Of a stretch of DNA of 64,000 nucleotides, positions 48,167-57,682 are shown piece after piece. The translations under genes and the position numbers were made by a program. The stretch lies in NCBI RefSeq assembly GCF_001042525.2, contig NZ_CP011921.2, positions 248,001 through 312,000 on the forward strand, written 5' to 3'. Below the pieces are notes generated by a model. The model did no database searches and had not been told where the DNA came from. It worked only from the letters and a program-made list of their open reading frames with translations. The stretch comes from Francisella orientalis FNO12. Lineage in GTDB: Bacteria; Pseudomonadota; Gammaproteobacteria; Francisellales; Francisellaceae. How positions within the stretch are numbered: the first letter of the stretch is position 1; every line of letters begins with the position of its first letter.

Positions 48167-48775
48167 TTGATGCATAAAGATAAAATATTTGAGTTTATAA
48201 AGAAAGTCCAAGCAATATCTCATACGGGTATTGTTTATTCTAAATGCCCATATGCCTTGGATAATTACCATGAGCTATTAGAGCTGAGCTCAAAGATGTT
48301 ACATGAGTATATCAAGTCTGATGTGCAACCTTATGATATATACAGGGATATGTATTATCCAACACCGCAGCCAGGTGTGCGAGTGGTTATTTTTCAAAAT
48401 AATAAACTTCTAATGGCTGAAGATGTGGATACTCCAAATGAATGGACTATTCCAGGTGGTTGGTGTGATATTGATCTTTCACCAGTTGAAACATGTATCA
48501 AAGAGGTTAAAGAAGAGACTGGTTATAAGATTAAGGTGACTAAATTTTTAGCGCTTATGGATAGAAATAATTATACTCAAAGTGAAATTTATAATGTTTA
48601 TAGTTTGGTATTTGTAGCAGAAATTGTAGGTGGCGAGAATAGCCCAAATTTTGAGGTTAATAAAGTAGATTTTTTTGATATTAATGAGTTGCCAAGATTA
48701 TCGCATAAGCTTACAAAAGAAGAGTTGGATATTATATTGAAGACATATAAGGATGATACTGTTTATTTTGAATAA
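48167..48775 (+). CDS. NUDIX hydrolase with N-terminal helical domain
   Basis: 202 residues. An N-terminal ~65-residue helical domain (of the NUDIX_N type seen in Bacillus BcrA-like and YjhB-like proteins) precedes a NUDIX fold. The box reads G-W-C-D-I-D-L-S-P-V-E-T-C-I-K-E-V-K-E-E, near residues 97-116, then T-G-Y. Two positions differ from the consensus GX5EX7REUXEEXGU: Leu replaces the first Glu and Lys replaces Arg; the metal-binding Glu trio is intact. Likely substrates are nucleoside diphosphate derivatives such as ADP-ribose. Start codon at 48167 or the second codon. Confidence 0.8.
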   Translation: MMHKDKIFEFIKKVQAISHTGIVYSKCPYALDNYHELLELSSKMLHEYIKSDVQPYDIYRDMYYPTPQPGVRVVIFQNNKLLMAEDVDTPNEWTIPGGWCDIDLSPVETCIKEVKEETGYKIKVTKFLALMDRNNYTQSEIYNVYSLVFVAEIVGGENSPNFEVNKVDFFDINELPRLSHKLTKEELDIILKTYKDDTVYFE

Positions 48776-48871
48776 AAATTGTATATTGAGGGTTTACATT
48801 TAGTTATTAGATAAATAGTATTTGAGTAATGATTTATAAATTAACCATTATGTCGTGATATTAGGAGTCAA

Positions 48872-49475
48872 AATAGCAATTATTTTAAATTTATTGTTAG
48901 CTTATTTGCAATAATTAATCCATTTTCATTAGCTGGAATATATCTTGATACTGTAAAACAATCAGATCAAAAAGAAAAGAATACAATTGTTTTCACGATA
49001 ATATTAGCATTTTTGGCTGTACTAGTCTAATGGTATGGTTTGGTAATGATATCTTATCTATTTTTGGTATTAACCAAGATGCTTTTGTGCTGGTGGTGGG
49101 GTAATTGTTTTATTCTTTGGCTTGAGAATTTTGGGAGTATTAGCACAGCCAGTATCAGATACTACAGTAAAAGTGTTTCTGCTAGAGATTTAACAGTTGT
49201 GCTCTTAGCTATACTATTAGCTGGTCCAGGGACAATAGCTACTGTAATTACAGATTCACATGAATATTTTGCAACTATCGAGTCAAAAACTATTGCAAAT
49301 TTATGTTTGTTGTTCGTGGCAACTGTGTTGAGGCTGTTTTTTTAGGTATTTGCCTAAGATATCCGTATTTCTTGGAGAGCACGTTATAGATGTTATTTCG
49401 AAAATTATGGGTTTGATGCTAGTTGCTATTTCGGTAGAAATGGTTTTTGATGGAATCAAAGGTTTCTTTTATTAG
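48872..49475 (+). pseudogene. MarC-family membrane protein, start lost and frame broken
   Basis: Behind an AGGAG site the frame S-N-Y-F-K-F-I-V-S-L-F-A-I-I-N-P-F-S-L-A-G-I is the MarC start, but no ATG remains: A-A-A-A-T-A-G-C would be AAAATGAGC with one G added. An in-frame TAA (49028-49030) and later shifts follow. K-V-S-A-R-D-L-T-V-V and L-A-G-P-G-T-I-A-T-V-I are readable in other frames, and the natural end M-V-F-D-G-I-K-G-F-F-Y stops at 49473-49475. Relatives are six-helix inner-membrane proteins, some proposed to export amino acids. Confidence 0.75.
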
Positions 49476-49493
49476 TTTAAGAAGGAGAATAAT

Positions 49494-49847
49494 ATGATAA
49501 AGGTATTTGGGATAAATAATTGTACAAGCGTAAGAAATGCTCTTAAGTTTTTCGAAGAAAAAGGCAAGAAAGTTGAATATATAAATCTCAGAGAAAATAA
49601 ACCTACTTGGCGAGAAATGAGAGAGATAAAACAAATTAGTGATTTTCAAATAATAGACTTATTCAATTCTAAAGGTAAACTTTTTACGGAAATGGGTCTT
49701 AAAGAAAAAATTGATGGCTTGTCAGAGCAAGAAGCTTTTGAGCTTTTAGTTACCGACGCCCTATTATTTAAAAGACCTCTAGTTGTAGATAGCAACTATG
49801 CTAGAACTGGCTGGAATAAAAAAGAATACGAAGAAAAATGGGGTTAG
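49494..49847 (+). CDS. ArsC/Spx-family thioredoxin-fold protein (YffB-like)
   Basis: 117 residues. N-terminal I-K-V-F-G-I-N-N-C-T-S-V-R-N-A-L, where the single Cys followed by x-x-x-[RK]-x-A is the ArsC/Spx/YffB active site. Later F-K-R-P-L-V-V-D contains the conserved cis-Pro region. Unlike Spx there is one Cys only. E. coli YffB is thought to be a GSH-dependent reductase-like protein; the role is unproven. A GAAGGAG ribosome site precedes the ATG. Confidence 0.8.
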   Translation: MIKVFGINNCTSVRNALKFFEEKGKKVEYINLRENKPTWREMREIKQISDFQIIDLFNSKGKLFTEMGLKEKIDGLSEQEAFELLVTDALLFKRPLVVDSNYARTGWNKKEYEEKWG

Positions 49848-49870
49848 AATAATTTAAAATTTGACTTGTT

Positions 49871-50206
49871 TTATTCTGTTGCGTCAGATTTTGCTTTCTC
49901 AATTTGTGCATCTAGGCTAGCAGCTTTTGAAAGATTTTGTTGAGCTTCCGCATCTAGGACATTTGCCTGATCCTTGTCATATTGAGACTTAGAAATATCA
50001 GCCCTAGCTTCTTTATTAAGATTTCCAGCATCAGTTGTTAGTGTATTAGCTTCTAATTGATCCTGTTTAGCCTGTTCGTTTAATTGGCTTTGTTGTTGTT
50101 CTAGATCTTGTAATGCACGTTCTTTTTTGTTTGGCCCACATGAAGCAAGTAAGCTTACACATACTACAGAAGTAAGTAATATTGCCGATAGTTTTTTTAT
50201 AGCCAT
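49871..50206 (-). CDS. Coiled-coil lipoprotein
   Basis: 111 residues. Lipobox L-A-S-C (Cys23) then G-P-N-K-K-E-R. The mature part is almost wholly helical, with Gln/Glu/Ala/Lys heptads (L-Q-D-L-E-Q-Q-Q-S-Q-L-N-E-Q) resembling a short periplasmic coiled coil like Lpp or a TolC-associated adaptor. No C-terminal lysine for peptidoglycan linkage, so it is not a standard Braun lipoprotein. The 169 bases between it and the azgA-like relic are AT-rich and featureless. Confidence 0.7.
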   Translation of the reverse strand: MAIKKLSAILLTSVVCVSLLASCGPNKKERALQDLEQQQSQLNEQAKQDQLEANTLTTDAGNLNKEARADISKSQYDKDQANVLDAEAQQNLSKAASLDAQIEKAKSDATE

Positions 50207-50375
50207 TGGTTATTTCTCCTAACAGTTATTAAAATCAAATTGACACAAATTAATTGGTATTATTTTAGTTATGCTAAATCAATAATTATTAGTAAATACT
50301 AAATGGTTAATTTTTTATTAAAAATTAGTGATTATATCTTAGGCTAGTGATGGAGAATTCCTAGTGATAGTGCTT

Positions 50376-51686
50376 TTAGAATAAATTAACAGCATGAAGA
50401 AACATGATTGCACAGAAAATTGTAATAATACCTACAGTAATATTTAGTTCTTTTCTATTGCAAAAAACAGATATTAAGAACCAGACTAAATACCCGTAGC
50501 AATACCTGTTGATATTGATGATGCAAGAGTCATCATTATCATGGTGAAAAATGCAGGAGTAGCTTGAATGAAGTCATTCCAGTTAACATTTGCTACTTGT
50601 TGCATCATCATTATACCTATTAGAACTAATGCTGGAGAAATCACTTCTATTGGGATAGAGCTAATTAATGGTGATAGAAATAAAAATGGTAAAAACATTA
50701 ACCCCGCAAAGATAGCTGTAAGACCAGAACGTGCTCCTTGGGCAATACCTACACCAGATTCTACAACTACTGTAGAAGGACTAGAGCCTAGTATGCTAGA
50801 TACTATAGCGCTTGTAGCATCAGCAAGGAAGGTTTTTTTAGTTCTTTATCTCTATGATTATGCTCTTTTTGCATACTTCCATATAAGCTATATATGGTTC
50901 CAGTACCATCAAAAAGACTTAAAAAGCAGAATGTTAATATTGTTGGTAAAATAGCGAATTTTAAGCCACTTATGAAATCTATTTGACTTATCAAAGAGAA
51001 ATCAGGAGCACTTACTATAGTAGTTGGTAGAGCTATTATTTTTTCATGAGAAAAATGCTCTAAAGGTATAGATAATATGTAGCCTATTATGATTACTATA
51101 ATAATTGGTACAGGAATTTTTTTATGAAAAGTATCACTAATAATATTAAACATACCATAAATAATACGGTATGTGGATTGATGCTATTTAAAGTTAATAG
51201 GCCTTCGTTAGAAGTAATAAAGTCACTATTTATAAAGCCGATATATGCAATAAAGAGTCTAATGCCAGCTCCTAGGGATTGCTTGATTGACTTAGGGAGG
51301 CTTAGCATAATTTTTGTACGAATATTTAAAATTACTAATAAGCTAAATATTATCCCTGACCAAAATGTTGCGCCTAATACGGTTTGCCATGGTAGGCGAT
51401 ACACTGATACTGCGGTGTATGAGAAGAAAATATTCATTCCCATACCAGGAGCTACTACAAAAGGATTGCGTGTAAATAACCCCATGATTATGTTACCAAA
51501 AGCAGATACTAAGATTGCGCTTGTTACCAAAGGATTGCTGAGCATACCAGCAGCAGTTAGTATTTTTGGGTTTACTGCAATGATATAAGAAATCGCTAGA
51601 AAGGAAGCTAGTGCTGCTAGGAATTCTTTTTTTATTGAGGCGTTATTTGCTTTTAGATCAAGGAATGATTCTATTGTTTTCAACAT
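50376..51686 (-). pseudogene. Purine permease, AzgA/NCS2 family, three frameshifts
   Basis: The ATG 51686 frame carries the AzgA start (S-F-L-A-I-S-Y-I-I-A-V-N-P) and substrate motif A-P-G-M-G-M-N-I-F-F-S-Y. It breaks in T7 at 51117-51123 (plus strand), where eight would restore F-I-K-K-I-P-V-P. The second frame breaks in T7 at 50833-50839, where eight would restore K-T-F-L-A-D-A-T. The third frame has V-E-S-G-V-G-I-A-Q-G-A-R-S-G-L-T and breaks near 50495; the tail G-Y-L-V-W-F-L-I-S-V-F ends at 50376. Restored length ~435 residues. Relatives import adenine, guanine or hypoxanthine. Confidence 0.88.
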
Positions 51687-51757
51687 GTTTTACAGCTAAA
51701 TCACTAAAAGTTATATTGTAGTAATTAGTATGACAAAAGTCTATTTGGTTTTGAGGT

Positions 51758-53338
51758 TTAGCAAGATTTTTTATATTTAGAATATAAGTTGTCTAATTGT
51801 TGTCTAATATTGCTTCCTATATTTCTATAATCACATTCGCGTAAGTTTGCTAAAGAGACTCTAGCAGAAGGATGTAGATCATCAAAGCCATTACCAGGTA
51901 GAAGTACAATCCCCATTTCAGATGCCAGAGTTTTTAGCATATCATTGACACTATGATTTTGTATTAACCATTTAGAAAAAAACTTATCATAAATTACAGT
52001 TGAGAGATGTTCTAAATCTAGAAGTGTATAATATCCAACATTATCTGAATTATAACGGTGCTGTATCTTAGGTGATATTGAATTAAATAAGATATTGTAG
52101 CGTCTTCTGATAAGCTTTTTTGCTTCTTTACGATAAATATCTTGATTATCTAATAAGCTAGAAAGTGCAAAAAGGCTCATTTGTAATTGTTGAGGTAGTG
52201 AGATTCCAGCAGTATGATTTAGTGCAACAGAGCGACTATCAGCTACTAATCTATCAATAAACTTTAATGTTCTTGAATTTGTTGTAAGAGAGCTGTAATG
52301 CTTATCAAGCTCTTGCAATTTTTTATCATCAAGTTCGCTAATCATTTTGTCAAAAATATTATCTTTGTGTAGAGCAATTGTACCGATACGCCAGCCAGTT
52401 GCTCCAAAGTACTTGGAGAATGAGTAAACACAAAGGGTGTTGTATCCACATTTTGAGAATAATGATTCAAAGTCATCTGAAAAGGTTGCATAAACATCAT
52501 CGGTAATAATCATTAAATCAGATCGATGATCTTCGATGATCTTCGCTATTTTTTCTAGAACAGCGTCACTAATTTTGACAGATGGTGGATTGCTTGGATT
52601 TACTAAGCAAAGAATTTTGATAGTAGGGTCTAATAGTTTTTCTAGCTCTTTGTCAGTAACTTGCCAGTCTGCTTGTTCATCAGCATAGATGTGAACTATA
52701 GTATTGTTATATTCTGGAAGCTCTGGAATTTCAAGATATGGTGAAAAAATAGGGCTAATCATCACTATTTTATCATTAGCATTAAGCAATCCATTTATTT
52801 TTACAGATTGGAAAATATATGTCATGGCAGCAGTCCCACCTTCTGTTGCAAAAATATCAAACTCTAGTGGAATATCTGTATTTTTATAGAGCTCTTCGCG
52901 TAGGTAGTGCATTACAATTTTTTCAGTTATAGAAAGCATCCTTGGTGGCGAAGGGTAGTTACATCCAAGATATGCATTAGTCATTTCATATAAAAAATCT
53001 TCTTTATTAATGCCTAAGTGATCATCAACAAAAGAGATTGCAGCTTTAAGAAAACTAATTCCATCTAGCTTATCGTTAGCCATACAGTAGAAATCAAATC
53101 TTTCTAACATACCTTTTTTTTCAGGTAAGCCACCAAAGATGTTATCAAGACAGGAATAAGATCTTTCAGATTCTTTGAGTGCAAAGTCTCCAAGATGTAA
53201 GAAAGCATGTCTTGGAACGGTTGCCAAAAAATTAGGATTACCACGACCAGCATTTAACATTAATCTATCGGCTTTACTTGTTGCTAATTTTATTAATTCA
53301 TCCTTAAATTCAAACGGACTTAAATCTTGTTGGCTCAT
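51758..53338 (-). CDS. aspD: Bifunctional aspartate aminotransferase / L-aspartate 4-decarboxylase
   Basis: 526 residues, the length of AspD and longer than ordinary fold-type I aminotransferases (~400). A family-specific N-terminal extension (~100 residues, with N-A-G-R-G-N-P-N-F) is followed by the PLP domain. The PLP lysine is in Y-S-F-S-K-Y-F-G-A-T-G-W-R-I-G near residue 310, and L-V-N-P-S-N-P-P is the N-P-x-N-P-x-type motif. It converts L-aspartate to L-alanine plus CO2, consuming a cytosolic proton. The adjacent aspT is its partner. Confidence 0.9.
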   Translation of the reverse strand: MSQQDLSPFEFKDELIKLATSKADRLMLNAGRGNPNFLATVPRHAFLHLGDFALKESERSYSCLDNIFGGLPEKKGMLERFDFYCMANDKLDGISFLKAAISFVDDHLGINKEDFLYEMTNAYLGCNYPSPPRMLSITEKIVMHYLREELYKNTDIPLEFDIFATEGGTAAMTYIFQSVKINGLLNANDKIVMISPIFSPYLEIPELPEYNNTIVHIYADEQADWQVTDKELEKLLDPTIKILCLVNPSNPPSVKISDAVLEKIAKIIEDHRSDLMIITDDVYATFSDDFESLFSKCGYNTLCVYSFSKYFGATGWRIGTIALHKDNIFDKMISELDDKKLQELDKHYSSLTTNSRTLKFIDRLVADSRSVALNHTAGISLPQQLQMSLFALSSLLDNQDIYRKEAKKLIRRRYNILFNSISPKIQHRYNSDNVGYYTLLDLEHLSTVIYDKFFSKWLIQNHSVNDMLKTLASEMGIVLLPGNGFDDLHPSARVSLANLRECDYRNIGSNIRQQLDNLYSKYKKSC

Positions 53339-53350
53339 AAAAATATCCTT

Positions 53351-55066
53351 TTAATTAGGTATGATTGTTACTAATGCAACTATAATAGGACCCCATAGTG
53401 TCAGCCATATATTTGCTAAAGCGTAAGATGATGTGAATGGAATTACAGGGGTAGCGTTGCCCGCTCGTTCTAATAAAGCAGCAAAACCAGGGTTTGCGCT
53501 TCTACCACCAGCAATAGTTGCTAATAATATAATTGGGTTTTTGATTTTAAGTAAATAGTACGATATATAAAAAGAAATTACTTGAGGTATGATAGTTACG
53601 CCAATACCCAAGAAAAATAGTGTAAGTCCGTGCTCCTTGATGGCAATTATAGCTTGAGGTCCAGCAGTAATTCCAACACTAGCTACAAATATTGCTAAAC
53701 CTAAGTCTCTGATAAAATTAGAAGCGCCTAATGGTAGATTGCTAAATTGAGGTTTCACTGATCTGATCCAACCAAAAATCAAGCCTGATAGTAAGCAACC
53801 AACACCAGCTCCTAAAGTTATTGAAATACCAAAGATATTGAAACTTATTAGGCCCAAAAGATAACCTAAAACCATTCCTAAACCAAAGAAAATAAAATCA
53901 GTAATCAGAGCTTCAGAAATATAAGTCCCTATCTTGTTGCTAATTTTGTCAAGATCTTCTGGTTTGCCTACTAGGACAATTTCATCGCCTCTTCTTAGTT
54001 TTAGATTGTCAGAAATAGGAAGCTTCTGACCAGAACGAATAATTTTTTGTAAAAAGACTCCGTAGTAATTTTTGTTTTGAATTATAGTTTTGATTTCTTG
54101 GATAGTTTTGTTGAAAAGATTCTTGTTTGTTAAGATGAAAGATCTTTTTTCTTCAATGAAATTGAATTGCGGAGGTTTGGTAATTTCATCATCATTTGAA
54201 ATGATAGATTGTATGTCTAAATCTTCGTAGAAGGTTATGGCTACTATATCATTAGTATTTAGGGTGGTTTCAGAGGTTATAGTTAGTAGTTGATTATCGC
54301 GAATGATATTTTCTATCACGACTTTATACTCATATGCTTTATATATTTCTATAACTGATCTATTTAGTAGTTCTGAGTTGTGACTAATTCTATATGCTCG
54401 AGTAGTGTATTCGCTAAAAGCAGAGAATTGACCAGCTTCTAAATCCAAGCTACCATCTGATTGTTCGGTCGCTAGTTTAATAGCTTCTTTTCTGATATCC
54501 CATTTCATTATAAGAGGGAAGATTGTAGCTAATAGAATAATTGGCCCAAAAGATCCAAAAATATAGCATACGGCATATCCAACAGCAACGTTAGCTTGCA
54601 TTGTATGAATAATCGATTCTGGTAGTGAGCTTATTGCAGCTATTGCATTATTTGCCGAGCCTATCATGGCTGATTGAGTTAGTCCTCCTGCACCTAGTCC
54701 AGCTGCCGTACCTTTATCTAATTGGAATATCCAAGCAAAAGCTAATACACATATTAATCCTAGTAAACATGTTATAGTTGAGGAAGTTAATAACAAAATA
54801 GTACTTTTGTTTAGTGATCTAAAAAATTGTGCCCCTCCTTGATAGCCAACAGCATATATGAATAAAACAAAAAACAAAGAGCCTATCTCTGGTGGAATCA
54901 TAATATTAAGTTGTCCTATGACTACTCCAATTATTAGAGATCCTGAAATACCACCTAATACAAAAGTCTTGTACTTAATTTTTCCGAGTAAATAACCAAT
55001 ACTTATCGTTAAAAATAGTGTTATGAGAGGGTTTTTGAGTGTATTGAGTACTAACTGTAGAACCAT
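53351..55066 (-). CDS. aspT: Aspartate:alanine antiporter AspT
   Basis: 571 residues from the ATG at 55066, which has a weak purine-rich leader (GAGA); a longer frame to 55093 lacks a ribosome site. The layout is that of AspT: N-terminal helices, a central cytosolic domain with two TrkA_C-like modules (L-N-R-S-V-I-E-I-Y and L-R-R-G-D-E-I-V-L-V-G-K), then C-terminal helices, with two AAEx half-repeats (L-G-A-G-G-L-T-Q-S-A and A-G-G-R-S-A-N-P-G). It swaps aspartate for alanine and so builds proton-motive force with AspD. It precedes aspD by 12 bases. Confidence 0.88.
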   Translation of the reverse strand: MVLQLVLNTLKNPLITLFLTISIGYLLGKIKYKTFVLGGISGSLIIGVVIGQLNIMIPPEIGSLFFVLFIYAVGYQGGAQFFRSLNKSTILLLTSSTITCLLGLICVLAFAWIFQLDKGTAAGLGAGGLTQSAMIGSANNAIAAISSLPESIIHTMQANVAVGYAVCYIFGSFGPIILLATIFPLIMKWDIRKEAIKLATEQSDGSLDLEAGQFSAFSEYTTRAYRISHNSELLNRSVIEIYKAYEYKVVIENIIRDNQLLTITSETTLNTNDIVAITFYEDLDIQSIISNDDEITKPPQFNFIEEKRSFILTNKNLFNKTIQEIKTIIQNKNYYGVFLQKIIRSGQKLPISDNLKLRRGDEIVLVGKPEDLDKISNKIGTYISEALITDFIFFGLGMVLGYLLGLISFNIFGISITLGAGVGCLLSGLIFGWIRSVKPQFSNLPLGASNFIRDLGLAIFVASVGITAGPQAIIAIKEHGLTLFFLGIGVTIIPQVISFYISYYLLKIKNPIILLATIAGGRSANPGFAALLERAGNATPVIPFTSSYALANIWLTLWGPIIVALVTIIPN

Positions 55067-55125
55067 TTTGAATCTCAGTATGACTGTATACATAAAGTAT
55101 AGCAGACCTTAATAGGTATAATAAA

Positions 55126-56243
55126 TTACGGAGTTGCGATTCTTTGAGTATTTATATATCCACCTGGTACTGACTCAATCAGCGATTTGAGTTCGAGTTC
55201 AAATAGAATAGGGGGTTATTTCGATGTAAGGAAGTTTCGACTCAGTAACTATTTTATCAATCGTTGCGAGCTCTTGTCCGATAATATCTAGAATTACTTT
55301 TTCGGGGTCACTCAGGTTTATATTATCAACAGCTATTTTTGTAGAAGTTTCTTGTAACAAGTTGTTTGGGTTGATATTTATCTCTTCTAGAATATCATTG
55401 ATATCGCAAACTAGTTTTGCTCCTTGTTTGATTAATTCATTACAGCCTTGACTTGATGTGCTAAAAATACCTCTTGGTACTGCAAATACTTCTTTGTTTT
55501 GTTCAAGAGCATGTTGAGCAGTTATTAATGAGCCACTTTTGCTAGCTACTTCGATTACAACAACTTCTTTAGATAGTCCGCTAATGATACGATTTATCTG
55601 AGGAAAAGTGTAACGTGAAACCGTTGTTCCTAGGGGTAGCTCAGATATTATTAATCCATTATTGGAAATAATATTGCTATATAGTTCTCTATTCGAACTT
55701 GGATATATAATATCAACTCCTGTACCTACTACTGCTATAGTGTTTAAACTGTTTTCGAGAGCATATTTATGAGCTAATGTATCTATTCCATATGCTAGCC
55801 CACTTATTATAGTGATATTTGAGTCTTTGAGTTCTTTGCAAAGTTTGTAAGTAGCATTCTTTCCATAAGTAGAGTTATTTCTTGCACCAACAATTGCTAA
55901 TTGAGCAGTCTCTAAAAGCTTTGTATTACCTGTACAATATAATAACAAAAGGAGGGTTACTAATATGTTTAAGACTTTCTGGGTAATCTTGATCTGTGTA
56001 TATTACTAACTTGTTATTGCTATTTTCTAGCCAGTTATTAATTTTATCTAGATAGCTTTGATATTTTCTATTGCTGAGATACTCTATACTCTCAGAACGT
56101 AACGATAAGCTTTTGATAAATTCGCTTGGATTATCGACAATCTCCCTAAAGCTAATGTTAAGTTCTAATGCTCTCAAAAGACGGCTATTACCAAAATATG
56201 GAGTGGATGAAAGAGCAATTATGAAATTAATGACATCGTTCAT
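55126..56243 (-). pseudogene. dprA: DNA-processing protein DprA, two frameshifts
   Basis: ATG 56243 overlaps the stop of the preceding lipoprotein gene. The first frame has the N-terminal SAM-like domain (L-D-K-I-N-N-W-L-E, D-Q-D-Y-P-E-S-L) and ends at P-P-F-V-I-I-L-Y-R. The next frame (from ~55945) has the Rossmann domain: I-V-G-A-R-N-N-S-T-Y-G, I-I-S-G-L-A-Y-G-I-D and L-I-T-A-Q-H-A-L-E-Q-N. A C5 run at about 55210-55214 with one extra C shifts it again before the winged-helix end F-E-L-E-L-K-S-L-I, stopping at 55126. DprA loads RecA on incoming single strands in natural transformation. Confidence 0.88.
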
Positions 56244-57499
56244 TACAATCTAGTTGTTGCCATCGTGTTGCTAGTAATTTCCTGTAGTGAATTTACAATT
56301 ATTGCTATAGAGTAGTTGTTAGATTCTCTATATATAAAACCATAACCTATATATTTAGGTGGTATAGGAAAGACATCAGTTCTACTCTCTGGTTCGTATA
56401 ATATAACTTCTGCTCCTAGTTTTAGGCCATCAGTAGCTCCTTTGTTAAGTAGAATACTATTATAAGATGATGAGAATGTGTTTGTATTCATAACATCTTC
56501 GAGAACATTAACAGTTACTTTGCTGGCCATTCTAAATGTTTCATTTGGAAGTTTTTGATCTACAATAGCATCGGGTATTACATAATTGCCAACGCCAGCT
56601 TCTCTAGTTAGATTGGTAATCGTAAGAGCTGTAATGCCTTTATAAGTATGGTCATATTTTGCAGTTCCTAGCCTATAGTATTTTGTATCGTCATTAAATG
56701 AGGATAGAGGTTTAGGTTCTGAAATAATAATAAAGTTTTTGTTATCAACATTTTGAGGATATTCTTTATTGGCAAAAATCTTGAAGCCTATACTAAGTAC
56801 AGGCCTTTTTTCGCTAGAATCGTATATTCTTGATACATTATCAACCTCATTACCATTTAGTAGGTAAACATTTGAAAAGAATTTAGTATAATCTGCAAGC
56901 CTTACATGTTTTAGATTTTGTTCTATATTATCTATTTGCTCGATAAGTCTACTTTTTAGAGTAATTTCAACTCTTTGATTTATTGCTCTATTTGAGCTTG
57001 TGTCATTTGGGGCAATAGGGTCTTGGTAGCCTAGAGCTTTAATTATAATACCATTATTTTTATCTAGCCCTCTCCTAACAAGATACTCCTCGACACTTTC
57101 TGCACGGTTCTGAGATAGTCTAATATTGTATTCCGTCAGGATCTGTTTATCAGTTAGAAGTTTTGACTCAACTTTTCCTGCATATCCTCTTATTGTAAAT
57201 GTTGTAGTGTCCGTAAGTTTTAGGTAAGCATAGAGTTTATTGAGAATTTGCTTGGCTTGATCATTAAGGTTATAGCTATCAGCATCAAATTTTATATTTG
57301 TTTGAATTAGATCTGGACCTTGTTGTTCTTTTAAACATATGAAAGACGGGTTAGATTCTATTAATTTTTTTGTGCATGGCTCCAGTGTTGGAAAGGAGAG
57401 GTTTTCATCGCTAGGATTCTCACTACCAGTAAAAGTTTCACAGCTTGTAATGGCAAGCACCAATATTAATATTGCACCAATGTTTAATAGTTTTTTCAT
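56243..57499 (-). CDS. OmpA-family lipoprotein (FTT0831c-like)
   Basis: 418 residues. Lipobox I-T-S-C (Cys20), then an OmpA-type peptidoglycan-binding domain early in the protein (about 65-180): I-K-F-D-A-D-S-Y-N-L, R-L-S-Q-N-R-A-E-S-V-E-E-Y-L and R-A-I-N-Q-R-V-E-I-T. The C-terminal ~230 residues are of unknown fold (G-L-K-L-G-A-E-V-I-L-Y-E-P resembles a LysM/flagellar-assembly-type beta domain). It resembles Francisella FTT0831c, reported to affect cell shape and dampen host inflammatory signalling; that identification is from memory. Its stop overlaps the dprA start. Confidence 0.82.
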   Translation of the reverse strand: MKKLLNIGAILILVLAITSCETFTGSENPSDENLSFPTLEPCTKKLIESNPSFICLKEQQGPDLIQTNIKFDADSYNLNDQAKQILNKLYAYLKLTDTTTFTIRGYAGKVESKLLTDKQILTEYNIRLSQNRAESVEEYLVRRGLDKNNGIIIKALGYQDPIAPNDTSSNRAINQRVEITLKSRLIEQIDNIEQNLKHVRLADYTKFFSNVYLLNGNEVDNVSRIYDSSEKRPVLSIGFKIFANKEYPQNVDNKNFIIISEPKPLSSFNDDTKYYRLGTAKYDHTYKGITALTITNLTREAGVGNYVIPDAIVDQKLPNETFRMASKVTVNVLEDVMNTNTFSSSYNSILLNKGATDGLKLGAEVILYEPESRTDVFPIPPKYIGYGFIYRESNNYSIAIIVNSLQEITSNTMATTRL

Positions 57500-57682
57500 A
57501 TGGGATAAATAAAGCTTATAATCTTATTAGTAGGATTTTACTATAAAGTTATTGTTGAGAATAGTATTTGTAGCTAAGGTTGTTAACTTATCTCTACAAA
57601 ATCAGTTTGTCATGTAAACAAAAGATGAATAAAATCTGTAAATATGGTATCTTGTAGTTCAAAAACTATAATTAGAATTTAT

